A DNA stretch of 64,000 nt. It comes from Trichaptum fuscoviolaceum. Lineage: Eukaryota; Basidiomycota; Agaricomycetes; Hymenochaetales; Trichaptaceae. Location of the stretch: positions 1,543,317-1,607,316 of the forward strand of contig CAJSYZ010000012.1 in NCBI GenBank assembly GCA_910574455.1. The letters run 5' to 3'. Below the pieces are notes generated by a model. It was not told where the DNA came from and did no database searches. It saw only the letters and a program-made list of their open reading frames with translations. Every line of letters starts with the position of its first letter. Positions within the stretch are counted from its first letter, which is position 1. A program made the translations under genes and the position numbers. This document shows, one piece after another, positions 44,419 to 54,364 of the stretch.

Positions 44419-45561
44419 CTACTTCAGCTTGTGCAACTCCTTGTATGCTGATAGAAGTTCTTCTGAATGCTTTAATGCGTCTTCTGAGGCCCATGTGTTG
44501 TTGCTAGTTGGGTATCCTAACCATTTGATAAGGTATTTCCTTCGATTCGGGGCTCCTTTGTGCTGTAGAATTGCTTCTACTTCGAATTCTTCTTCTCCAT
44601 CGATAAGGTCAGGTGGAGGTTTTGAATAGGCTGGCCCATGTTCTACTGTCTCGGTGTGGGGAGTGAGAAGGGAGGCGTGGAATACAGGGTGAATCTTCCA
44701 AGTTCTAGGCAGTTCGAGTTCATAGACATTATCCCTGAGTTTTCGCTTGATAACGAAGGGTCCTTCGCGTTTTGATTGAAACTTTGAGGGTAGTCCGGTT
44801 CTTCGGAGGTTCCTTGCTTCTAACCATACAGATTGTCCAATGTATAGTGGCTTGAATTGGGTAGATTGAGCTTCGCGCTGATATTCCTGTGCGAGTGTTA
44901 GAGCTGCTTCTGCGTCATTTCGGAGTTCTAGTATCTTTGATAGGTGATTCTTGAGCGTTGGAATGTTGCTATCAAGTTCCGATTTTTCCGAGGGGAATGA
45001 TGTTGGATCATATCCCATTAGTAGTCGAAAGGGGGTCTGTTCCGTGGTTGAATGTTTCCGATTGTTGTGTGTGAATTCCATGAGGGGGATGTATTTGCTC
45101 CAGAGGTGGGGGTGATTTGCTGCATAGATCCTGAAGTATGCTTCGATCTCCTGATTGCTGCGCTCTGCTTGTCCATCAGTCTGTGGGTGATATGCTGTAG
45201 ACATTGCTTGCTTGATGTGAAGCAATCGGCATAGCTGTCTGAACACCATAGATGCAAACTGTGGTCCTCGGTCCGAGATTATTTTCCTTGGTAATCCGAA
45301 TCGTCTGTACACATTGTCGAAGTACAGTTGTGCAGTGTCTAGTGCAGTGATTGTCTTGGTGCATGGAGTGAGTACAATCGCCTTGGTGCAGTCATGATCC
45401 ACAATAACACATATGCTGTCGAATCCATCAGATTCTGGGAGGTCTGTGATGAAATCAATGTTGACGGTTGCAAACGGGTAAGTGTCTTTATCTGCGATGA
45501 TTGGGTTGAGTGGAGGTACAAGAGGATGGTGGTTGTCTTCATCTGTTGACAGATAGCACAT
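44419..45561 (-). CDS. gypsy-1 integrase core and chromodomain
   Basis: The D,D-35-E catalytic triad is visible: Asp in VNIDFITDLP, Asp in ISDRGPQFAS, Glu in TDGQAERSNQEIEAYF. A GPFVIKRKL/WKIHPVFHASLL domain follows. The C-terminal chromodomain (EEEFEVEAILQHKG ... YLIKWLGYPTSNNTWASEDAL) defines a chromovirus, in which it directs insertion to chromatin marks. This frame is separated from the upstream integrase frame by an apparent one-base deletion, so a full integrase cannot be read without correction or recoding. Confidence 0.9.
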   Translation of the reverse strand: MCYLSTDEDNHHPLVPPLNPIIADKDTYPFATVNIDFITDLPESDGFDSICVIVDHDCTKAIVLTPCTKTITALDTAQLYFDNVYRRFGLPRKIISDRGPQFASMVFRQLCRLLHIKQAMSTAYHPQTDGQAERSNQEIEAYFRIYAANHPHLWSKYIPLMEFTHNNRKHSTTEQTPFRLLMGYDPTSFPSEKSELDSNIPTLKNHLSKILELRNDAEAALTLAQEYQREAQSTQFKPLYIGQSVWLEARNLRRTGLPSKFQSKREGPFVIKRKLRDNVYELELPRTWKIHPVFHASLLTPHTETVEHGPAYSKPPPDLIDGEEEFEVEAILQHKGAPNRRKYLIKWLGYPTSNNTWASEDALKHSEELLSAYKELHKLK

Positions 45562-46031
45562 CCTTGGATGTATTTCGTCACGAACTGTTGCATTCTTGGC
45601 CAGTAATATGTTCGTCGAATTTGTTCCATTGTATTCGCTACTCCAGGGTGGTTTCGAGTCGGTAAGTCATGATATAGTCGTAAGAGGTTGCGCATGATTT
45701 CCGTGTTCCTTGGCACATAGATCTTGTTCCTGAAGTGTACCAATTGATCCTTGATTGTGAAGTCGGTCATTTTGGGTTTGGTGAGTGGTAATTCTTTCTG
45801 TAGAAGGCTCATCGCTTCCTGAATATCTCCAGTTTCTTTGCGTATTTGGAGGTGAAGGTCATCGACATCGATGATGTTCCTGTCATCTTCTTTGGCTTCT
45901 TCAATTCGGGTGGCTAGGAGTTCCATTTCTTTGAGAAAAACTTTCTCTGGTAGAAGTGTAACTTCGTTGCTAAGTTCTCCTTCCGTTTTAAAATGGTCCG
46001 CACGTCGGGATAGGGCATCGGATTGGATCAT
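45339..46031 (-). CDS. gypsy-1 integrase N-terminal part
   Basis: The ORF begins at an ATGA overlap with the RNase H stop (46028-46031). It contains SDALSRRADH, then the HHCC zinc-binding module (YHDLPTRNHPG ... YIQGCAICQQMK). After that point the frame slides into nonsense near an ACCACC run, and the true continuation is one frame back in the 44419-45561 ORF. Confidence 0.85.
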   Translation of the reverse strand: MIQSDALSRRADHFKTEGELSNEVTLLPEKVFLKEMELLATRIEEAKEDDRNIIDVDDLHLQIRKETGDIQEAMSLLQKELPLTKPKMTDFTIKDQLVHFRNKIYVPRNTEIMRNLLRLYHDLPTRNHPGVANTMEQIRRTYYWPRMQQFVTKYIQGCAICQQMKTTTILLYLHSTQSSQIKTLTRLQPSTLISSQTSQNLMDSTAYVLLWIMTAPRRLYSLHAPRQSLH

Positions 46032-47848
46032 GTGTGTTTTCCTGGTATGGCCTGTATCTTGTAATTGTATCTTGAGAGTTCATTCTGCCATCGAGCTTGT
46101 CGAGGGGTCAAGCGTTGGGGTTGTCTCCAATAAGTCAGATTCTTGTGGTCGCAATGAATCGTAACTGTATGCGGGCTTCCAAGTAGATAGTGTCTCCACA
46201 TTTGGAGTGCTCGAATAATAGCAAATAATTCTCTGTCATATATTTGCCAGTTGCGTTGCGTCGGGTTGAGAGCTTGAGAAATATAACCTATGGGTTTGAG
46301 TTGACCGTTTTCGTCATGTTGGCGTAGTGCTGCACCAGTAGCTACGGCTGAGGCGTCCGTTTCAAGATAGAATGGTTTGTGTGGGTCGGGTTGCATAAGG
46401 AGGGGTTCCTTCGAAAAGAGTTCCTTGAGCGTCTGAAAAGCCTTTTCACATTTGTCTGTCCAGACAAATGGTGTGTCCTTCCGTTTAAGTTGATCGAGTG
46501 GTCGGCATATAGTTGCATAGTTCGGAATGAATCTGCGATAGAAGTTGGTAAAACCTGTAAATGATCTGACGTCCTTGAGACATTTTGGAGTGGTCCAGTC
46601 AAGTATCCCTTGGATCTTGGAGGGGTCTGTCTTGATCTTTGATTCCAAAATAATGTAACCAAGAAATGGTACTTCGAGTTGGTGAAATCGGCATTTCGCT
46701 GGTTTGACGTAGAGTTGATTGTCCTTTAGGATTTGAAAAACTTCTTTGGTGTTTTCAATGAGCTGCTTGAGAGTCGGGGCATGAATGAGTAGGTCGTCCA
46801 TGTAAACAATGACCTTGTTCTGGCGTATTTGCTCTGCTAGAATGTCATTCATAAAGCGTTGAAAAACCGCAGGTGAGTTGCATAGACCAAAAAACATAAC
46901 GGTTGGCTGGTAGAGTTTCCTGTTGCATACGAAGGCTGCTTTCCATTGATCAGATTCCTTGATGCGAATGTTGTGATAACCTTGTCGGATATCGAGGGTA
47001 GTGAAGTATTTGGATCCTCGGAGTTGATCGAGTAGTTGCTGCGAGTTTGGCATAGGATATGCATCTTTGACTGTATGCGAGTTGAGGTATCTGTAGTCCT
47101 GTACTGGTCGAAGTGTTCCATCTTTCTTATCAATAAAGAAGAAAGGTGATGCCATTGGGGAGTTTGATTCCTTGATAAATCCTTTGTTGAGCAAGTTGTC
47201 AATTAACGTAGTGAGAATCGGTTGTTGATGGTATGGGACCGGGTACGGTTTGTGAATTTTCGGCACAAAACTTGGTAACATTTTGATCTCCATATCATAG
47301 GGTCGGGCAGGGGGGTAGGTTTGGATTTCATTTTCTGAGAAGATGTCCGCATATTCCAAATATTCATCTGGAATGTTAAGTTTCTCCTTTGGCTTTTGCT
47401 TTTGCTGTTCGAGTCGAGTAGAGACAGTGATCTTGTTGATGGTGATCGTATCATCATTCCAGTTAATCTGGGGCTTTGCCTGTTTGAACCAAGGTAGTCC
47501 TAGAATAACATCGTCGCTTGGAATGTGTGTCCGATAAAAGATTGTCGAGGTTGAATGAGGGTGGGTGAGATTCAATCGAATCCGTTCTGAAACTGTTCCG
47601 TTCTTGTTCAGAGTTCCATCGGCATTGCTAACTTGTAAAGCTTTATCAAGTTTATGCATTTTGATGTTGAGCTTATCAACTAGATCTGAGTTGATAAAGT
47701 TCAATTGTGCTCCGGTGTCAAGAAGGGCATTGATAGTAATGAGGCGTCCGTTGACGAGTAATTTGACCGGGATTCGAAATGATGAGATGTTGCCATTTAG
47801 AACAACAGTGTTGAGTTGAACCGGGTTAACCAACTCTGAGCTGTTCAA
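46028..47848 (-). CDS. gypsy-1 protease - reverse transcriptase - RNase H
   Basis: The frame has no natural ATG at its start; entry is by -1 frameshift from gag (separate entry). The retropepsin motif is LLDTGAQLNFI. RT shows the LRPVQDYRYLN, GLCNSPAVFQRFMNDI and YMDDLLIH motifs. RNase H contains FYLETDASAVATGAAL and IYDRELFAIIRALQMWRHYL. The stop follows the IPGKH block that normally connects to integrase in one ORF, so the TGA here is probably a lesion. Confidence 0.92.
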   Translation of the reverse strand: MNSSELVNPVQLNTVVLNGNISSFRIPVKLLVNGRLITINALLDTGAQLNFINSDLVDKLNIKMHKLDKALQVSNADGTLNKNGTVSERIRLNLTHPHSTSTIFYRTHIPSDDVILGLPWFKQAKPQINWNDDTITINKITVSTRLEQQKQKPKEKLNIPDEYLEYADIFSENEIQTYPPARPYDMEIKMLPSFVPKIHKPYPVPYHQQPILTTLIDNLLNKGFIKESNSPMASPFFFIDKKDGTLRPVQDYRYLNSHTVKDAYPMPNSQQLLDQLRGSKYFTTLDIRQGYHNIRIKESDQWKAAFVCNRKLYQPTVMFFGLCNSPAVFQRFMNDILAEQIRQNKVIVYMDDLLIHAPTLKQLIENTKEVFQILKDNQLYVKPAKCRFHQLEVPFLGYIILESKIKTDPSKIQGILDWTTPKCLKDVRSFTGFTNFYRRFIPNYATICRPLDQLKRKDTPFVWTDKCEKAFQTLKELFSKEPLLMQPDPHKPFYLETDASAVATGAALRQHDENGQLKPIGYISQALNPTQRNWQIYDRELFAIIRALQMWRHYLLGSPHTVTIHCDHKNLTYWRQPQRLTPRQARWQNELSRYNYKIQAIPGKHT

Positions 47849-49521
47849 AAATTTGCAGCATCGTAGTTGCCATATTCATCGAAATCTTCATTGTCGAGTT
47901 CGTCCAAAGTGTTGAATAGTTCCTCTCGAGACTGATCATCAAGACTGGTAATAATCTCGTTGATTTGATATGCCTTGTCTTCCAGGGTGTCCGTTTCATC
48001 ATAGTCATCGTCATCCACTTCCATTGCATTGATTCGGGGCTTGAATTTGCGTTTAGCACCTGGGAAACGTCCTTGGGGTTTTCCTCTAGGTTTGAAAGAG
48101 TTCCTAGGACGGGATGGGCGTTTAGGACATTTATTCGCCATATGACCGGGTTTTTCGCAATAGAAACAAAGACCTTTGTCTCTAGCTTCCTTCTGCTTCT
48201 CTGGGGTGAGCTTGTTGAAATACATAGCATTGATATTGAATTCTTCCATCTTGTCTTCGAGTGAAGGTTCCGATTCCGGTTCCGGGTCGGAGTCAACTTC
48301 CATTTCATGAATTCGATATCTGCGGTTGAATCGGCGTTTCGGATAGCTGTACTTTCTCCTAAAGAATTGTGAAGGTTTCTGTTGATGAGGGGAATTCATC
48401 CTTTCGTATTGTAGACCAAATTTGAGGGCATTTTCGTAGTACGGGTCCATGAGAGGTTTGCCTGCTGTGTCTTTTGCCATATTGTCTTCAATTCGGATTA
48501 GTTCCCTTTGGATCGAAATTGGAAGGCCTTTCTTGAACAGATTGGTGAGAACTGTGGTGTCTTCGATTCCTGCATCGTAAGCTAGTCGTTGGAATTCGTA
48601 GACATATTGATCTGTGCGCATGCTGGGGGTTTGCTTGAGTTTCATAAGTTCTTCATATGCGTCTGCAATGTAGTCTGCAGATATGAAGTGTTCACGAAAA
48701 TCTTTCTTGAATTTTGCCCAAGTATAATCCCATGGTTTTCCGTTGGCTAGTCTCTTGTTTCCTTTGGTAATGATGCTGTTTATGAAGGTACCAGCTGATC
48801 CTAGATTGCAGAATGTGGCTGCAAGTCGAACCTTGTCTTCATCTGTAGTGTAACCGGGTGTGAGAATGATGTAATTCTCCATGAGATCGAGCCATCGTCT
48901 AGCATCCTTGCGACTGCCATCAAAGTTGAATGGTTTATTGGCTCCATTCCTGCGTTCTTCGATTTTGTCCGGGGGTCCAGATGTGTTGGCTGCTCCTCCA
49001 GAAGTTCCCATTGGTGGCGATGGAGGTGGAGGTGGCAGTGGAGGTGGCGGTTCAGGGGTCGGAGAATTAGACTTTTTGGGTTGGTAGTCAGGGTCGAAAG
49101 GATTTTCGTGATCCGAGTAGTACTTTAACTCTTCTTCTTCCGGAAGTTCTTCTTGCTTCGGAGGTTGAGAAGGGTCTTCAGGGGCTTTTCCCTTGTCAGT
49201 GCCTTTTGATTCTGTCCGAAGTCTGAGAGTTTCAAGTTGGTCCGCTAGATTTGTGAGGACTGATAGCTCTTCCGATGTTTGCTGAGTCGAAGGTCCAGCA
49301 AATGATCGGCTGTGTCTGACTCTTGAGGGGCTCCCAAGAAGGGGGTGGATAGGAGAGGTTTCTTCCTTAGTTTGATGAGTAGAAGGTACCGGGGTAGTGA
49401 GGTTCGGGTTGTGTAGTGTTTGGAGGTGTTGACGGATGTTCAACTGGTTCAACTGATGAGGTCTCAGAGGCTTCAGTTGCAGCTTGTGAAGCGGTAGCAG
49501 ATACTGGTAGTACGTCTCCAA
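47845..49521 (-). CDS. gypsy-1 gag
   Basis: 558 codons. A Pro-rich N-terminal part precedes the capsid-like region (ARRWLDLMENYIILTPGYTTDEDKV, FKKDFREHF, LKQTPSMRTDQYVYEFQRLAYDAG). A CCHC zinc knuckle CFYCEKPGHMANKC follows, then an acidic tail. The upstream 160-codon ORF overlaps it one frame away and may be its N-terminal continuation. The stop (47845-47847) abuts the slippery heptamer. Confidence 0.9.
   Translation of the reverse strand: METYYQYLLPLHKLQLKPLRPHQLNQLNIRQHLQTLHNPNLTTPVPSTHQTKEETSPIHPLLGSPSRVRHSRSFAGPSTQQTSEELSVLTNLADQLETLRLRTESKGTDKGKAPEDPSQPPKQEELPEEEELKYYSDHENPFDPDYQPKKSNSPTPEPPPPLPPPPPSPPMGTSGGAANTSGPPDKIEERRNGANKPFNFDGSRKDARRWLDLMENYIILTPGYTTDEDKVRLAATFCNLGSAGTFINSIITKGNKRLANGKPWDYTWAKFKKDFREHFISADYIADAYEELMKLKQTPSMRTDQYVYEFQRLAYDAGIEDTTVLTNLFKKGLPISIQRELIRIEDNMAKDTAGKPLMDPYYENALKFGLQYERMNSPHQQKPSQFFRRKYSYPKRRFNRRYRIHEMEVDSDPEPESEPSLEDKMEEFNINAMYFNKLTPEKQKEARDKGLCFYCEKPGHMANKCPKRPSRPRNSFKPRGKPQGRFPGAKRKFKPRINAMEVDDDDYDETDTLEDKAYQINEIITSLDDQSREELFNTLDELDNEDFDEYGNYDAANF
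47848..47854 (-). promoter_or_regulatory. gag-pol -1 ribosomal frameshift site
   Basis: On the minus strand the last gag codons read GCA AAT TTT TGA. The heptamer A AAT TTT fits the X XXY YYZ rule, and slipping back one base puts the ribosome exactly into the pol frame. A downstream pseudoknot was not worked out. Confidence 0.8.
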
Positions 49522-49849
49522 GTACTAAAGGTGATGCTCGAGGTGTACCTTTCCTAGTAAGTTCATGATAACGTTGTTCTGCGTCCGGGGGTTCTACTGC
49601 TTCCCAATTGAGATTAAGTCTGCGATAGAATGCTCCGGGGTTGCGTCTGTCTTTGTCCGGTATGTACTTCCAATCTTGTGCTTGTTTGCTGTAGAAGATG
49701 TATTGCTTAACAACACCTTTCTGTCGGTACCAGCAACATTTGAGATAATCGAAATGGGCGTTTGTGGGGGCTGATGGAGGTAAGGATACGAATGAGGTGT
49801 CAATGTGAGGGGTGTCCGGTGGTGGTGGTCGAGTTGCCAGGATGTTCAA
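49367..49849 (-). CDS. gypsy-1 leader ORF 2 (160 codons)
   Basis: It encodes a compact basic region (YLKCCWYRQKGVVKQYIFYSK, DRRNPGAFYRRLNLNWEAV) and a Ser/Thr-rich end. It overlaps gag by 155 bp in a different frame. It may be the original N-terminus of gag separated by a frameshift. Confidence 0.5.
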   Translation of the reverse strand: MNILATRPPPPDTPHIDTSFVSLPPSAPTNAHFDYLKCCWYRQKGVVKQYIFYSKQAQDWKYIPDKDRRNPGAFYRRLNLNWEAVEPPDAEQRYHELTRKGTPRASPLVLGDVLPVSATASQAATEASETSSVEPVEHPSTPPNTTQPEPHYPGTFYSSN

Positions 49850-50362
49850 TCAGTAGTTTGAATTCCGTTGGTTTGATACTGTGCCGGAATCGGGGGTACT
49901 GGGGGAATAGGGGTGGCTTGTCGAATGGGACGGTTTGGGGGTGAAAGGAGTGGAATGTCACTTGGGGATAGGCTAGGTTGACAACCGCAGCGATTGATAT
50001 AGGTTTGAACGTCTTCTTCAACGTCAGGCCAATAGCAAACGTAATCTAAATGTTCCCTGGTGGTTTGGACTGTGTAATGATAGTTGGTTTCCGGATGGAT
50101 GTGTGCTGCGTATATAAGATCGTTTCGAAGGGCTTGGTTGCTTCCAACGTAGGCTCGTCCTTCTGTCCAAAGTAAGTCTACCCTTAGTTTCCAATTGGTG
50201 GGGAATCAACGGTTTCGGATAAGAAATGCCAATGATGTGATTACTGAATCTCCGTCGTAGCTTTTCTTGATTCGTTGATCTAGTCCGTTGAGTTTCAGAA
50301 GTCTAAAGTTCTCTGCAATTTCTGTCTCGTCTGATATTCCGGGTTGGATAGGGTGAAGTCGA

Positions 50363-50956
50363 CTAGTTCTGGGGATGATTAGATTTGCCAGGTTGCCTAT
50401 TTGATTTATGAATAGAGCTGCTAAGTCTTCTTCTGATCCGTCTGAGCTGGGATTGGAATGGTCCAGGGGTAGGTGTGTCGAGCTGGATAGGTGAACCTAG
50501 AAGGGGGATGGGAGTTCCTTCGCGTTTGATCTCTTGTTTGATCGGAGGGGGAGGGGGTGTATGCTGTTCCTGGATCCTTTGAGTAACAGGTGTTACAGGT
50601 GGTAATTGCCTGTTATATGTTCCTATTTCGCTTGTCCAATAGTGTTGAGGATCTTCGAAGTTAGATGATGCTGAGCTAAGATAGGTTTCCCTTGTGAATT
50701 CTTGTCCGAGTCGAGGGGCTGGGTACGAAGTAACAAATGGATTGGTTACTATGCTTTCTCGAGCTTCGGATGGGGGTTCTGCTCTTGTTGTCTGCTCTGT
50801 ATCAGATAGTTCGAGTTCGGATGGAGTGTGGGGTGGGGTAGAGTTGGTGGGGATGTCTGTGATGCGGATGGGGTCGAAGATAAAAATCTCCTGCACGTCT
50901 TCCAACAATCTTTCCGTATGATTGGCGACTCGTATTAAGACCTTCAGGTTGGGCAC
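50363..50956 (-). CDS. gypsy-1 leader ORF 1 (197 codons)
   Basis: Starts MPNLKVLIRVANHTERLLED. Pro/Thr-rich middle, with a basic Arg-rich end (QLRRIRRRLSSSIHKSNRQP). No family recognised. The 600 bp between it and the 5' LTR holds no convincing ORF. Confidence 0.4.
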   Translation of the reverse strand: MPNLKVLIRVANHTERLLEDVQEIFIFDPIRITDIPTNSTPPHTPSELELSDTEQTTRAEPPSEARESIVTNPFVTSYPAPRLGQEFTRETYLSSASSNFEDPQHYWTSEIGTYNRQLPPVTPVTQRIQEQHTPPPPPIKQEIKREGTPIPLLGSPIQLDTPTPGPFQSQLRRIRRRLSSSIHKSNRQPGKSNHPQN

Positions 50957-51558
50957 TTCCTTGGGTGATCTCTTCCCTTGAGCTACTTGTTGTTACAACA
51001 CGAGTGGGTTCTCCTAACTCTCTTCTCGAGTGCTCGTCCGGTATGTTACTTCGGTTCGCTGGATAACAACTTCCTGTTGTGTTCACCGGTATTTCTGTCG
51101 TCAACGAGTGAAGCTATGTCTCTTTGGATCTTCGCTATATGCGTCTAGCAGTTTCACTAGGTGGATCGGACTGTTCCTCTGCTTGCTTTCTTCTCTTCAA
51201 GTTACCTGGGCTGGCTCTGCTTTCTGATCGGGTCGCGAACCTCAAATCCCGCTTATACCAACCTTTAATGTAACAAGGACCGTTAATTCTGGGCGTGAAC
51301 CTGCTTAATGCTTTGGGTCTGTTTCGAGCGTCTGTGTAGATGAATACACAACACAAGTTATGTGTCAATCGTATGTTGTTCAAGTTCTTTCTTTCCTACT
51401 TTGAAAGGTTAGCAATCAATGGCCAGTTGTTCACTTACTTTGAAAGTATTCCGGATTAGTTCTTGTAGGGTGGATTGTTTAATTCCGATGGTGGAAAGTG
51501 GAGTCAAGTGCAATAGTCTTGGCTGCTTTCCAGGTTATGGAAAGAAGTCAATCCTAAT

Positions 51559-52102
51559 TGTTACGTTCACGGCTTCGGAAGACTTATCACAGAAATGATA
51601 AGTGACAAAAGCGTTGTTTGTGAACAAACAAGTGGTGAGATAAGAGTGGGCGCTTTAACGAGGCTCTCTTAAGCTCGGAAGTCGTGGGTGAACAGAGTCT
51701 TTGGCACGATGGTGTGAAAGACTATAGGAGGATTGACTTAAGTGTCATCCGAAGGCCTATGTACAGGGGTTTATATACTACAGAGGGAGAAACATAAATA
51801 GAATGCGCTTCTGGGGCTAGCTGGGGCTAACTGGGGCTAACTGGGGCTAACTGGGGCTAACTGGGGCTAACTGTGAAACAGGGGAAATGGGGCTAACTGG
51901 GGCTACGTAGGGCTAACTGGGGCTATGGTAAAGCGAAGGGGCAAGGAAACAAAGAGGCAGTAAAAGGGGGCTACCTGGGGCACCAAAGGTTAAAGGTAAA
52001 AAGGTTAAATGGTAAAGTCCGAGAGACAAAGGTAAGCGTAGCCTAATCGGGTTACGTGAGGTAAACAAAGGTAAACATGGTCCGTATGCTTGATGCATAA
52101 CA
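51559..52102 (-). repeat. gypsy-1 5' LTR (544 bp)
   Basis: Same ends as the 3' LTR. It has six rather than eight copies of the 10 bp unit near 51813-51873. It differs from the 3' LTR at about four other positions. Confidence 0.95.
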
Positions 52103-52107
52103 AAGGC

Positions 52108-52907
52108 AATCCCGAACAGAATCCCGTATACTGAAACCCAGGATCGCGACCTTGGCTAGATCCCGAAAGGATCCCCCGCTCTCTGATCCCGGAAGAACCT
52201 CTGCTTCGCCATGCATTCTCCTGCTAAGAGTTACGCCCCGCTACGACCTCCTCGCCCTGCTTGTCCTCACCCACGTCTCCTCGTCAGTCCCCCGCCTCGT
52301 CCCCGTGTCTCGATCCATCCCTAGCCCGCCTCGTTGTTCCCCCGACTCTAGGATGATCCCCCGCTCGCTCCCCGCTCCCGTCATGCTCTGTTCCCCGCCC
52401 CAGCAAACCCCGTACCTCGCCATAGTCCCGAAGTCACTCACCATAGCCACAGCCATAGCCATAGCCATAGCTATCCCAAGACCTCGTAGGTTCTCGACTA
52501 TGCCCGGATACAAGATCCCGGCCTCGTGTCCACAGTCATGAAGTGCAGTTAGGAGATAGATCCACTGCGTCCCAAGCCGACCTCTGTCTGGCCTTGAGTA
52601 AGCCAACACAACAGCGGTCAAGGAGTGCTGTCCCGCAATCCTGCCTGGTCACGAACCCTGCCCTGCGCTCGTCCTGCCGCGGTGCCCTAGCTAACCCCTT
52701 CGACATCCCGTGCCTCTCGACCTGCCCTCGTTTGTCCCTAGCCTGCCCCGCCAGGAATCCCGCCTCGCCGCGAACGCTGTCAAGCGTCCTCTCTGACAAT
52801 CCCGCAACCCACGCTTGTTCCCGATTGGAGTCCCGTCAAGACTCCCCCCACTCGTTCCCGGTTGGAGTCCCGCCAAACTCCCCCCGCTCGTTTCCCGACT
52901 AGAGTCC
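52108..52907. repeat. CCCGC-rich remnant, probably LTR-derived
   Basis: About 0.8 kb dominated by words such as GATCCCGCTC, TTCCCGGTTGGAGTCCCGCC. It resembles 54365-54972 and 58573-59600. Includes a short (CCATAG)n run near 52445-52475. No gene. Likely pieces of one older element split by later insertions. Confidence 0.5.
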
Positions 52908-52915
52908 CGCCAGAC

Positions 52916-54356
52916 TAGAGCATGACACGGGTGCAGGTCATCCGTGGGTACCTGCAGGTACCTGCGCTCAAATACCTGCGGTTCCAGGTGCACCTGTGCG
53001 CAGGTACCTGGTTCCCACGCTTACCTGCGGATCCAGGTTTGGATTTCTCGGGCCCAGGTACCTGACCGGGTACCTGCAGGTACCCGGTAAATCACGTGCA
53101 CTCATCTTGAGTGCGACGAGCGCAACGATGTACCATTACTTTTCTGCATTCTACTCGACATCTACCATCCTTTTCGACGTCCTCGAAGCCGCCTACTACG
53201 ACGACAACGTGCGCCATGACCGCCTCCTCACCAACTGCGCGCTTTTCAGCGCCTTCCCGCCCGTCGCGCTCTCTTCGCGAGACCGCGAGACCGCAGCCGC
53301 TTGTCGCCCTCGACATGCTGCTCGTCCGGCAACCGCAACACTCGCCATCGTCTGCACTCATGACGCCTTACAAAGGTCAGGCTGAACAGGCTCGCCCGAA
53401 GATGGACTTCATTGACTGGCTGCTGCAAAATTCTTCGCAGTCACTGCGCTTTTGGAATTGGAATGGGAACCGGCGCCTGAGCTACTGAACCATCTCTTGC
53501 GACAATACGGCTCGTCTTTGGAATCGCTTTCTACCCCGACGTGCTGGACAGCTGCGGGAGTGCTTCCACACACACCTGCAATCGCTTACAGGAATTCAAG
53601 GTCGAAAACCTCTTTCCATCACCTCTCGCTTTCAAACAGCTCCTGGCAGGCATCGGGCGCTTGAACTTCTCAGTTATCCGGGTTGCTTCTCTGCGCGTAA
53701 CGAGCAACAGTGTGAAGGAACTGGAGAAGCTGGCAGTGGTTACGGTTCAGTGTTGGGATGAAGGCGAGAAGCACCCTATGTTACCATGTCTGAAAATCGC
53801 CTGTGCTATGACAGGAGCAGTATTCCGGAGCACAAGGAATGTATGTCGTTCTCGTGCAATGGTTGTGAGTGGTTTCATGTTGGTGATAATCCCTTACTCA
53901 TTGACTTGCAGCGTGGCGATCCTCTCCCTATCACCACATTCCTTTGCTTTAGGAGCCCGCAAACTTGCGCACTTGGCTTTACTTTGCGGTCGACGCGCCG
54001 CGCTGTCAACGCGGTTGACACCTGTAGGCACCTCGTCACGACCGCACACAATCTGATGGGGACGCAAACACCTTGCCTTGCTGGACGACATGGCTCATTC
54101 GAAGCTCGGACCATGCAGGACTCCTCAGAAACACAGATGGTATGTTCTTCATTTCCTTAATCTTATTATTACATTGCTTACTGTTATTACCTGCAGGTCC
54201 TATCAGGTACCTGCAATACCTGCAGGTAACGGGTCCAGGTAGACCCGGTTCCGTTTCCCACGGTTCCGGGTCGGATCCAGGTATCAGTTTTTTTGCGCAG
54301 GTACCTGCGCTTCACGGATCCGGGTACACCTGCAGGTGCACCCGTGTCATGCCCTA
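52916..54356. mobile_element. Non-autonomous hAT element (1.44 kb) carrying a gene fragment
   Basis: The ends are inverted repeats TAGAGCATGACACGGGTGCA and its complement with one change (TAGGGC...). They obey the hAT YARNG rule and are flanked by a perfect 8 bp duplication CGCCAGAC (52908-52915 and 54357-54364). Both sub-terminal regions are packed with ACCTGCAGGT/GGTACCTGC palindromic words, probably transposase-binding sites. The centre contains degraded coding sequence instead of a transposase. Confidence 0.92.
53127..53850 (+). pseudogene. Degraded host gene fragment inside the hAT element
   Basis: Broken frames read MYHYFSAFYSTSTILFDVLE, RHDRLLTNCALFSAF, then ALLELEWEPAPELLNHLLRQ (across a frame change) and FKVENLFPSPLAFKQLLAGI. 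The spacing of short leucine-rich segments recalls Agaricomycete F-box/LRR proteins, but that is only a resemblance. Several stops and frame changes are present. Confidence 0.4.
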
Positions 54357-54364
54357 CGCCAGAC

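Larger units (their letters stand above)
40861..52102 (-). mobile_element. Complete Ty3/gypsy chromovirus (gypsy-1), 11.2 kb
   Basis: LTRs at both ends begin TGTTACG and end ATAACA and are flanked by a perfect 5 bp duplication AAGGC (40856-40860 and 52103-52107). Transcription is leftward. The order is 5' LTR (51559-52102), a 1.7 kb leader with two ORFs, gag, protease-RT-RNase H, integrase with chromodomain, then about 3 kb of extra ORFs before the 3' LTR. The LTRs differ by about four substitutions plus two copies of a 10 bp repeat, so insertion is recent. A polypurine-like AGAGACAGGG lies next to the 3' LTR (41429-41438). The primer-binding site is not a simple TGG-type match. Confidence 0.95.

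Noticed and set aside
46028..47848. Protease-RT ORF starting from its own codon at 47848
   Set aside because: The first codon is TTG at the frameshift heptamer; entry by -1 slippage from gag is the better explanation.
52241..52621. 126-codon minus-strand ORF
   Set aside because: It runs through CCATAG microsatellite and CCCGC repeat sequence; its composition is that of the repeat, not of a protein.
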